Under the pieces are notes generated by a model that did not search any database, had not been told where the DNA came from, and saw only the letters and a program-made list of their open reading frames with translations. Positions 55,632 to 64,000 of a stretch of 64,000 bases of DNA are shown here, piece after piece. Source of the stretch: Oscheius onirici (Eukaryota > Nematoda > Chromadorea > Rhabditida > Rhabditidae); contig OW051470.1 of assembly GCA_932521025.1 (NCBI GenBank), positions 434,001 to 498,000 of the forward strand. Direction: 5' to 3'. Both the position numbers and the translations under genes were made by a program. Within the stretch, counting starts at the first letter, position 1, and every line of letters begins with the position of its first letter.

Positions 55632-56695
55632 ATGAAAACTTTAATACTTAAATTCATTCTGGTGTTTGGATTTGCAAGAGCTTGGAATTCCGAAGAAGAG
55701 GAGGCTCTGGATGTAAAGATTCCTATGAGAGTAGGTAACATTTCAGGATATCTCGGGAGCAATCGATTACTACGTGAATACTTTCAACGAAAATAATTAT
55801 ATGGCTAAAAATGTTTATGAAGGATCTCTGTTCACTGCCGCTCTAACGGGAAAATTCGAACGATATACCGCCTTGATCGAATTTTTCCAAACCGGAGAAT
55901 ATGACAAAACTACAGTAAGTCTATAGAGACAGAGAGTCAGATTCTGACCTGACTGTTTTTTTCCAGAGAGTCTCCAGTTTGGCCGGCTACGAGATGGCTG
56001 TCTTGCCAGGAAGACTCCGTCATTTTGTCTACTCCAACGATCTAACTACAGTCTTCAAAAAGTCTTTTGCTCTGATCTTCGACCGAAGATACAGAGAGGA
56101 AGTCGACTTGGGAAGAATGAATCTTCTCGCATGTGTGATTCTGAACTGCACTGAGGTTCAAGAGTCCTGGAGTTAAAATTCCAAATATATTTTCTAGGTC
56201 TACTTGCGCCCGGAACTCCGCAATCTAGCTGCTGATTTTGTGACTGTACGTTGCATTTTTTAGTTTCACTTCCCTAGATCATGTTCCCCGTTGTATCTGC
56301 CTCCGTGAGTCGATTTTCTCAGTCCGATGAAGCAGCCAGAAGCATTTTTATGGAAACTGTTCCTATTCTGGTCGATAAGACCATGTCAGTCGAGCAGAAG
56401 GGCCGAGAAGTGGCCGTCTTGTACGATACAAACACTGACGATAGTCAGAAGGTGGGCACTGTCCCTCCGTCCCTCTCTGTCTACATCCTCATTTTTTCAG
56501 AACAGAATGGCCTACGAGCAAGTCACGCTTTGGTACAAAACATTTGGAAAAGTCTCCCTTCTAGTCGAGCCTGCCCGTGAGGAGGAAACATTCAAAAAAC
56601 TCAGTCAGCTGGCTTTCTCCCCCGACTTTCGAGCAGCGAGCAAGGAACAGCAGTTCAAAACTGTGGAAGCCATCTTTTCCGATAAGACTGAATAA
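55632..56695 (+). CDS. TSH10: double-length secreted helical protein
   Basis: Exons 55632-55712, 55747-55914, 55967-56155, 56198-56245, 56278-56451, 56501-56695 give 284 aa, all introns phase 0. Signal peptide MKTLILKFILVFGFARA. Two copies of the family block: FKKSFALIFDRRYREE (exon 3) and FKKLSQLAFSPDFRAASKEQ followed by FKTVEAIF (exon 6). The first intron is only 34 nt. Closely paralogous to TSH13 (shared YSNDL/YQNDL, LACVILNCTE/LACLIVNCTE, ELRNLA). The AATAAA overlaps the stop codon, and its 3' end lies 6 nt from the convergent TSH11. Confidence 0.86.
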
Positions 56696-56701
56696 AATTC
56701 A

Positions 56702-57699
56702 TTAGTTCTGATCCTTGGCTTTTTGAAAAGCTCTGGCAATGAGTACAATCCTAGCTTGGTCATCTCCTTCCAGAAAGTTTTTCTTCAAAATGACTGACCA
56801 GACGGTCTCGGTCAGTCTTCTACTGTCCAGATTCCTACACTGCCAGTACTTTTCCAGTCCGCAGGCCATCTGCTGCAGGACGTGCTTTTCCCCATGAACA
56901 AATGAGCGCTCCTCATCCTGAAATTCAAAATTTTCCCGCATTTTCGTAATGTATCTTTCCTCAACAGCATTTGGGTGCGCCGCCTTCCAGATCCCTGTCA
57001 TATCTTTCCAAATCTCCACATTGTATTTTACTGGATCAACAGATGTTGCCAGTATTTTAACGAGCCATTCAGTATTTACTCCTGCCTTGATATTGTAGGT
57101 TTTGATGAGCCTGCCGGCTTTTTGAAGAACGTGCTGAACCGTTTTTGTTGAACGTTTTTGGGTAATTGAACATACATCCATGGCTGCTCTTTCCGGCAGC
57201 TTAAAGCATGGATCTTCTTCAAGCATTTGGCCGGCTAAGTTTGCCTCTTTCTGTAAAATATCGGTTAATTTTTGATACCTTAAAGAATATTTCTCTGACA
57301 GTTAGAATCAAGAAGTTCTTTCTTTCGAAATGAGAATTTTTAACTTTTTCGTTCACTTTTCAGATTTCTACGTTTATCGATTTTGTAAAACAACCCCTGA
57401 ACTTGAACTCTAGACGAAAAAAACTCCAAAAACACTCCTTATAAAGGAACATCGACTAATTTTGGATACTTTTCACTTATTTGACAAACGAACAGAGGCG
57501 CTAGTTCGTGTGCTAAAAAACTGAAAAGTAGCCAAAAACAGTTTACAGTTTCTGACGGGAAAATGTAAAGAAGAACTTATCATTCTTACCTATCTTTTTT
57601 AAATTTAACTGTTTAAACAGTCAAATAATAAAAAGGACATACGCGACATTCTCCTCTACAAGCTACCAAAAATCCTGCAAAAAGAAGGAGTCGAAACAT
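56702..57699 (-). CDS. TSH11: secreted helical protein
   Basis: Exons on the - strand 57643-57699 and 56702-57250 give 201 aa; the intron is phase 0. Signal peptide MFRLLLFAGFLVACRG. Unlike its relatives, almost the whole mature chain is one exon (no introns at the usual module boundaries), which suggests intron loss or a retrocopied region. C-terminal block WSVILKKNFLEGDDQARI followed by VLIARAFQKAKDQ. Tail-to-tail with TSH10 with 6 nt between stop codons. Confidence 0.83.
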
Positions 57700-57910
57700 T
57701 GGCTGTTCCAAGAATGTGCCTTTCTTGCCCAGAACATTACACCCGATGCAAAAAATGCATGTTGGTCTGTTGAAATCTACTGCCCAGCTGTTACACAGAC
57801 TCTCTGGTCAGAAAAAGTCGATGTCTCATCGCTCGGAGTCCAAGGGGACAGTTTTTTTTTAAAAAGGGAAAGACGCAACATCTGTTCAGTTAACCGCTAG
57901 GCTCCTTAGG

Positions 57911-59079
57911 ATGACTCGTCTTCATCTTATGCTCTTGGTGCCGATCTTGGTTTTCGCCAATGAGAGTGCTCAGGTGAAGGAGTATTCTTCAAGCTGAAAA
58001 ACCTGTTCAGAACGCTCTCTTTGATCTCCAAGCCTCTCTAGAAGCTTCAATATGTGAACAGCCAGAACATCAGGAAAAGGCCATCATCGAGGTTAGTATC
58101 CATAATTTTTAATCCCGATTTTATAGCGCGTCGTCTTCAACAGCAACGCTTTCATCAAAGCCTTTGAGATCAAGGATGGATCGAAGAAGGAATTCTATAA
58201 AAGTCTGCTGAGAGCTGGAGCACAAAATAGCAAGAACAGGACGGAAAAGATCAATGAGATTGTGGAACTGTGGAAGAAGGAGAATCCTAACGCTACTGCT
58301 GTGAGTTTGGGAGGGACATGGAGTGATGGAGTGACAGAGAATGCCAGTCAGTCAAACAATGAGAGAGTTAGAGAGAGTCGGAGAGCGAGAGAGTACAGAG
58401 TCAAGAGTCAAAAAGTCTGACAAGGGAAGCTTTTTAGGTCAAGGTGGAGTTTGAGGTCGAGTATAGTGTCATTCGATAGCCCGTGGCAAGCAAATTCTAA
58501 ATGATCATGAGCCCTGACCACACTGGGTCACGCTGCCATGTTTTCGAATTCGGATCCCGCGCGATATGTTTCACCGTATGGGTGCGACCGTTTTTGAATC
58601 GTCCATTACTCGGTTTAGGAAGGTGTTTAGCAAATTTGAGAATATACCCCGAAATTTACTTGCCATAGGCTATCGAATTAAAGCACAGATTCACAGAGTT
58701 ACAGAGACAGAGAGTCAGGGAGTAAGAGAGACAGAGAGACACTGTTCCGAAGTATTTTTCAGCCTGTCCACATCTTCCTCATGGTTCAGTTCAACCTTAC
58801 AGGATAGAGAGAGAGAGAGAGTCGCAGAGTCAGAAATTCAGAAGTGAGATATATTTTCAGCAGGCCCTCATGATTGCTGCCTACAACGCTGAAGATTTCA
58901 TCCTCTGCGCCGACAGTGTTTTCAACTACAGAAAATGCAACAATCTGAAAGAAGACGAGTTCTCAGCTGCTCTCTACGGAGCAGTAATCGACGATGACTA
59001 TCTGAAAGGCGACGAGGAGATCAAGAAGAAGCTTATTGCTGAAGCATTGGACAAAGCCAAAAAGGAGCTGAAAGAGTGA
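57911..59079 (+). CDS. TSH12: small secreted helical protein
   Basis: Exons 57911-57973, 58011-58091, 58127-58300, 58861-59079 give 178 aa, all introns phase 0. Signal peptide MTRLHLMLLVPILVFANES. The last exon contains YRKCNNLKEDEFSAALYG, DDDYLKGDEEIKKK and LIAEALDKAKKELKE, parallel to TSH8. The 35-nt intron 2 is among the shortest here. The 560-nt intron 3 holds AGAGACAG tracts and an unusual GAATTCGGATCC word. Function unknown. Confidence 0.84.
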
Positions 59080-59231
59080 TGAAATGAAGATTTTGATGTC
59101 ATGATTTTATCCTTTTGCTGACCCCGGGACAGTGTAACAAACAACACATGCTCAAGTCGAAACAAGCCGCGAAAATGCAAAACAGCTGTCTCATCGTCAA
59201 CACAAACAGTTTTTTGAGCCATCTTCTCCAA

Positions 59232-60324
59232 ATGTTGCTACTTTTCCTCATATTTTCAATAACTACCGCTACAATTGAATACAAGAGACTGGATCAAGAT
59301 AGACCGATAGAGGTTGGTCAGTATTAATGGGCTGTTTAATTTTACCTCAGGATATCAACCATGGTCTCGACCACTACATGAACTACATTTCTGCCAGAGA
59401 CAAGTTTGGAAGAAATATAGTCGAGGGAACTTTTCTCATAGCTGCCGGATTCAATAACAGTGCTGAGAGGAAGGAAGCCTTGATCGAATTCTTTAGGACA
59501 CAGGGTGATGATTTAAACATTACTGTAAGTTTTAAAGAACTGAGAGAGTGGAAAGAGTTCAGAGAGCTAGCCACATGTTCGGCTACCATCTCGCCTCACT
59601 TCCATCCATTTTGAAAGGATACATCTATCAGAATGACTTGTCTACGGTCCTGAAAAAAGCTTTCGCTTTGATTTTTGATGAGGAATTCCGAAAAGATGAA
59701 GCGAGAGTACAGGAAAACCGTCTTGCCTGTCTTATAGTCAACTGTACGGAAGAGAATGAGAATGTCGAGACGCTGAGATCGGAGCTGCGGAATTTGGCGC
59801 AGGGATTCATTTGGGTGTGTCGGGATAGATAGAAGGACAGAATATTTTCTTTACAGGGAATCCATGACTACCTCCTGACACAGATACGGTATTTTTCTGT
59901 TGATGACGAACAAGGAAAGATCCTCTTCAATGAAGCGGTCGAAATCTTGGGTAAAGAACCCAAGCAGTTCAGACAGCAGGCTCTAGAAATAGGGAGACTG
60001 TTTGAGAAATACACTGAGTCAGAGTACAAGGTATTTTTTTTCTAAACAACTAGTTACTGCTACTAATTGAGGACAAAGTAGCCGAAGAACTGGCCAAAGA
60101 CTGGATGAGTCATTTTGGGAGAATTGGAAGAGTTGTCGGAGCGGAGAAGATTCCAGCTGTTTTTCAGAGACTGGCAATTCTGGCTTTTGACCAAAAGTTT
60201 AGGGACAAGGACATGGAAGAAAGAGCAAAAGAATTGAAGAAGGCAGTTTCTGATCTGGTGAGAAAGAATTGGATGTCGTATTTATACTGATCTTTAGAGT
60301 GATAAGGAGGATCCCAAGACCTAA
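59232..60324 (+). CDS. TSH13: double-length secreted helical protein
   Basis: Exons 59232-59312, 59351-59524, 59563-59814, 59857-60030, 60072-60257, 60298-60324 give 297 aa, all introns phase 0. The start was chosen at 59232 because it yields the signal peptide MLLLFLIFSITTAT; in-frame Met codons at 59148 and 59175 would add a polar leader. Two family blocks: LKKAFALIFDEEFRKDEARV and FQRLAILAFDQKFRDKDMEER followed by KELKKAVSDL. Tandem paralogue of TSH10; the exon that TSH10 splits (63 + 16 codons) is fused here. The acceptor before 60072 (AATTGAG) is weak. Confidence 0.85.
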
Positions 60325-60794
60325 AACGACCCATTTTTGTGTCTTTGAACCATGAGTGGATAAATTGTTTGATCTTGCCACTCTTTTTAAGGAACCGCTA
60401 GACTGAGAAAACTAGCGACAAAACGGCGACATCAGCGACGACAACAAAGGACAATGCTCTAGACAGGAGAAGGAATGAGGAGGATGTCCCAGACATCCCA
60501 GACCTGGCTTGGAGAAAGAAGCTGAACTGGGCCTTTGCGACTGACTGAGATGTACAAACAGGATGGATTACTCGAGTCGTGGGAAGGCCGTACATGAGGC
60601 GTGAAGGCGATCTGATGGAAACCTCCATGAGGATTGGAATTCTTTCAACGACGTGGATGAGACAGGCGAAAGAAAACGGCGATGAGTAGAGTAGAGCCAA
60701 GTGAGCGGCAAGGACCCCTTAGGACCACTGTAAACTGTTCAAGGAAGCAAAGAAACAGCAAATCAGTGAAAAAGTTCATGATGCTCCCGTAAGA
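60325..60794. other. Intergenic region between convergent TSH13 and TSH14
   Basis: About 470 nt, purine-rich, no gene supported and no repeat recognised. Confidence 0.4.
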
Positions 60795-62528
60795 TCACAC
60801 CTTTGTGGCTGTTCTCATGTTGTAAGCAACTGCCTCGATAACAGCTTTAATCTTCTCTTGTCTGTCCATTTTGTTGAACTCTCCTCGATCCACTTCGAGC
60901 TGAAAATGTTATTTTTTACAATTTGAAGACATCTTGCCTGAACCCATCCAAACCTCTTGACAATCCTCTGAGCAAAATCCTCAACGCCATAAACTGGATA
61001 CAGACGGCGGTAAGGACGATTTCTGTTGAATTGGGCAACCACAGCTGATTCCTTTTCTTCAGAGGACTTGTTTTCATCACTGGCGATTCTGATCGATTCC
61101 AGGAGGAACTCAATCCGAATTTCTTCCTTGTCCGTCATGGAGTCAGTATAGTTTGGAGTGATGCTCATCTGGAAAGGAACTTTTCTGGTTAATTGAATGG
61201 AAAAACTTCATAAAACAACGAAAGAAGAAAAGATATTTCTGCTCCCCTCGAAGGGAAGCTTTTCAAAATTTCCCAACCTCTGTTCTCACAGGGTCGGAGC
61301 CTTCTGATACCTCAAAAGTTTGAACTTATAAAAAGTTAGATTTTCGGATTATCCGGGGAGGTCATAAACCAAGCGTGACGACACGATACGGGTGTGACTC
61401 GGGTCCCATGGCCGAGTGGTTAGCATCGTTGTCTGGCCCTCAAACGTCACCAGGGGGTTCTTGGTTCGATCCCCGCCGACAAAAAATTTTTGCTTTTTAG
61501 TTTCTGGGTTTTTCGAGGATCCTGAACACACCTGTGATGTCCGTTTTCTTTTTTGTTGCTTTGAAACCGGTCGGAGACCAACATAAAAAATAGGCAAAAA
61601 ATGAGTTTTGTACTGAAATCGACGAGTATATTTTTTAATGTTTTTTTTTTGTTCCTAGGGTTTCCGAGGATGCTGAACACGTTTCTGAAGTTTTCATTTT
61701 TGTTGCTTCAAAACCGGTCGTGGATAACATTGTAAAACGGTTAAAAACGTAAAAAGGCTTGAATTTTCAAGCTTTTATTGGGTTTTTTTGAGAAAGCGAA
61801 AGAGCGGCCCATTTTGATTTTTTTCAAAGCGGTCTTAGTTCATATTGAAAACAGCTACAAATTTCACAAAATTAGGGTGAAATTCAGGATTTTCCAAGCT
61901 TTTTTGAACGTGAATCAGAATCTTGAATAGTCAAAGAAAGTGACAATCCGACTCACATCGACTAGCATATCCTCCAGTTGTCTGACTTCTCCTTCCTCAA
62001 GAGTCGGCACAGTCTTTATCAGAACCCTTTCGACCATCTTCGTCCTGTTCTTCTTGTCCGCCTCCAGAAACTGCGTGCTGAATCCAACTTCCAGACACGA
62101 TTCCATGAATCTGGCGGGTGGAACGCCAAAAAGCTTGCACTTTTCCTCAAGATCTTCCAGTCGACTGAGAAGCTTCGAAACCTGACTCTAAAATACTTGA
62201 ATTTTTAGAATTTTGTAGTGTTCAGGACCTGTTTCTTCATGAGAATGCTGGCAGAGCCATTGTTCAGAACTGAAACAATTTCCAGCTCTTTTTCAACCGC
62301 TGTGAAGGCTTCATTCATAGAAATTTTGACCAGACTGAGCCAGAATCGCTTTTTATCCAGGAGATGTTCCTCTGTGAAGATTTCTTCACTAATTTCGTCA
62401 GTGACGAGCTAAAGACTCTCTTCGAGCATATGTTTTCTCACCTTCAAGACGGAATCTCTCAAATTATCGAAAGTGGTCTGATGATTGGAGGAAGAGATAA
62501 TAAAGAAGACGACCAAAAGCTCCCACAT
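60795..62528 (-). CDS. TSH14: double-length secreted helical protein
   Basis: Exons on the - strand: 62442-62528, 62229-62408, 61957-62187, 60938-61168, 60795-60899, giving 277 aa, all introns phase 0. Signal peptide MWELLVVFFIISSS. Blocks: ESCLEVGFSTQFLEADKKNR followed by VLIKTV, and VDRGEFNKMDRQEKI followed by AVIEAVAYNM. The last intron has a GC donor (CAG|GCAAGA). Paralogue of TSH7 by sequence and intron position. The 788-nt intron 3 contains a tRNA-derived SINE-like element. Confidence 0.84.
61258..61760. repeat. SINE-like element with tRNA-derived segment
   Basis: 61398-61482 has tRNA-like boxes (TGGCCGAGTGGTTAGC, then GGTTCGATCCCC), most like Leu/Ser tRNAs, but stems pair poorly. It is followed by an AT-rich body with two TTGTTGCTTT-AAACCGGTCG blocks and GAGTTTTGTACTGAAATCG, shared with 8400-8650. 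Preceding 61258-61312 also matches that copy (CCTCTGTTCTCACAGGGTCG). Lies inside TSH14 intron 3. Confidence 0.6.
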
Positions 62529-63326
62529 CTTGTGAGAATCAGAGGCCACCAATGAATCATTCGAACTGAGGAAAAAACTGAGGGAGCAGGTGCCTCTTTC
62601 AGGTCAAAAATTGTCTCGGGATTGCAGTTTGTTGTAACAGGAAAAGACTAAGAACTTGCTGGAATCGTGACAGCCAAAGGTCTGACAACAAACTATATTT
62701 TCCCTGACCCCAACAAACATCACACAAGGGATTAAGATAGCGCTGACACCTAATGGACGACTCCATTCTTGGCACGTTATGTACCTCTTCAACCACTTTA
62801 AAATAACTTTTGTAAGTTTCAGCTATCAACTTTTGTATGTATCGGCTAGTCTTAACTTGGCGCGTAAAATCAAAGAGTCAGATTTAGAGGAAAACTCTGA
62901 TTTTTATAAAACAAGGTTTGCAACGTCCTTACAGGGCTAAAGTTACCTATGATCCCCCCCCCCCCATATATTCCTTGGCCTGAATCACTCGAAATCCGTT
63001 TCTGTATGGGAACTACCGAATGCAAAAGCAAAATCTTCGCAATTCTTTATCTCTCAATAGTGACCTGCCTAAACTTGTTACTACTAACTCATTTCCCCTT
63101 AATTGTCCGCAATCCCGGACATCTCTGGCACAAATCCTTCTGTTTTGATAGCCAATCAAAGCTTCCGACAGACAGACAGCAATTTAAAATTGATCTGTGG
63201 TCTAAAAAGTTTCTAACTGTATTCCAGAGAAGGACAAAAAAAAGGCAAAAAGGATTAACTCAATCAAAACTGAACTTCCAACATGTTTTCCCCCAATAAC
63301 ATTGAGATAAGGCTCAATCGGTTCAG
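62529..63326. other. Intergenic or 5' region of the last gene
   Basis: 62912-62941 is a copy of the 10.66-kb repeat. A poly-C run lies at 62956-62965. The + frame at 62949-63299 has one hydrophobic stretch (FAILYLSIVTCLNLLLL) that may be an upstream exon of the membrane-protein gene at 63.3 kb, but the splice is not resolved. Confidence 0.4.
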
Positions 63327-63915
63327 GCTCGCAATAAAATTTTGAAGAAGTTCTATAAAAATCGAGAGCTCCAAGAAAAGACTGCAAGACAGTTTCAGGC
63401 TCTGCAACTCTTAGCAATCTTCATCCCATTATTTTTATGCATAATCACTGTATTGCTGTTATTCTGGGAGGATTTGCCCGTGTTCTCTGATCCTTTATTA
63501 CTGACAGTCTATATAGTGTGCTCTGTTACGGTAAACGGGAGTTAAACAGAACAGTTAAACATTCCAGGTTCTGATTCACGGCTTCATATTTTTCGTGTTT
63601 AATAGCCCAAATATCTTCTGGCTGCGGATAACGCTCTTTTTAGAGGTATTAACCTTCACAATTCTTAAAGCTCTTCAGATTTTTGGCATTTTTTGCATGT
63701 TCACAAGCTTCATTTTGGTTATTAGCTTTTGTTACGGAGTACTAGACGGTTATTCTACAGATTTTTATCCGAAAGCTCTGATTTGGCCGTGTTCTATAAC
63801 GGTAATGGTCATGGTTGTAGCATGTAAGTTTAGGTGCTTTTTATTCACAGAATTTTCAGGCGAAACATTCCTAATTTTGGTTACTTGCCAACGGGTTCGA
63901 GTTCTCAAAAAATAA
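63327..63915 (+). CDS. Multi-pass membrane protein, 5' end unresolved
   Basis: Exons about 63327-63530, 63568-63821 and 63861-63915 are phase compatible and end at a stop followed by AATAAA. The product has at least four hydrophobic segments (QLLAIFIPLFLCIITVLLLF, LLLTVYIVCSVTVLIHGFIF, LFLEVLTFTILKALQIFG, MFTSFILVISFCYG). The amphipathic lead-in (KFYKNRELQEKTARQFQALQ) before the first segment recalls the TM6 approach of nematode serpentine receptors, but too many segments follow for that to fit simply. Not assigned to a family. Upstream exons probably lie in 62.9-63.3 kb. Confidence 0.5.
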
Positions 63916-64000
63916 ATGTATTGCTTTTTTTTAAATTTTTTTTGGCGTGGAAAAATATAATGAATGACTTTTTCGCAAACGTGGGAACAAAAAATAGTTC

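Noticed and set aside
1-64000. CRISPR arrays, bacterial operons or phage genes
   Set aside because: No direct-repeat/spacer structure or ribosome-binding sites; spliceosomal introns throughout show a eukaryotic nuclear sequence.

Overview
This window is nuclear DNA from a nematode, most likely a rhabditid (clade V). The genes are compact, most introns are 34-120 nt long and end in TTTCAG or TTTTAG, start codons sit just behind splice-acceptor-like TTTTCAG sites (consistent with trans-splicing), and the conserved genes look like worm orthologues. All gene models were assembled by hand from splice signals. Every long model below sums to a multiple of three and has phase-compatible introns, except where I say otherwise.

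Layout. 1.2-10.1 kb: rabphilin (RabBD zinc finger plus C2A and C2B), + strand. 10.4-12.15 kb: a YiiX/C92-type permuted papain-fold hydrolase, - strand. 12.5-14.4 kb: a GDSL phospholipase B, + strand. 15.6-30.2 kb: a run of small secreted-protein genes, including one Ly6/three-finger protein (17.1 kb), one multi-ShKT protein (20.8-21.9 kb, - strand) and many members of one helical family. 30.5-34.6 kb: gene-poor. 34.6 kb: a possible neuropeptide precursor. 35.2-45 kb: a block of conserved genes (KLHDC3-like kelch protein, pyridoxamine-5'-phosphate oxidase, ONECUT homeobox, Ral GTPase) with one secreted helical gene among them (37.8 kb). 45-51 kb: mostly intergenic and repeat-rich. 52.2-53.5 kb: a multi-pass membrane protein, possibly Frag1/PGAP2-like. 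53.9-62.5 kb: a second dense run of the helical family on both strands. 63.3-63.9 kb: a multi-pass membrane protein, 5' end unresolved.

The most novel content is the lineage-specific family that I call TSH (tandem secreted helical; my label). At least 14 genes code for a signal peptide followed by amphipathic-helix-rich, poorly conserved sequence. A recurrent exon of about 60-75 codons carries a C-terminal block: a short hydrophobic stretch, an F/Y-centred [FY]-x-x-x-[FY] element, 6-10 residues, then K-x-x-x-[IL]-x-x-A. Nearly all introns are phase 0, so the exon is a symmetrical module, and it appears duplicated inside four double-length genes. One member has a T/S-rich linker and a hydrophobic C-terminus that looks like a GPI-attachment signal. 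I recognise no characterised family with confidence; SXP/RAL-2 (DUF148) and FAR proteins are the obvious comparisons.

The space between genes is rich in inverted-repeat elements: at least seven MITE-like hairpins, one with a perfect 8-bp target duplication. There is also a tRNA-derived SINE-like repeat, a dispersed repeat into which two different MITEs have inserted, and long GA/CT-rich (CTGTCTCT/AGAGACAG) tracts.
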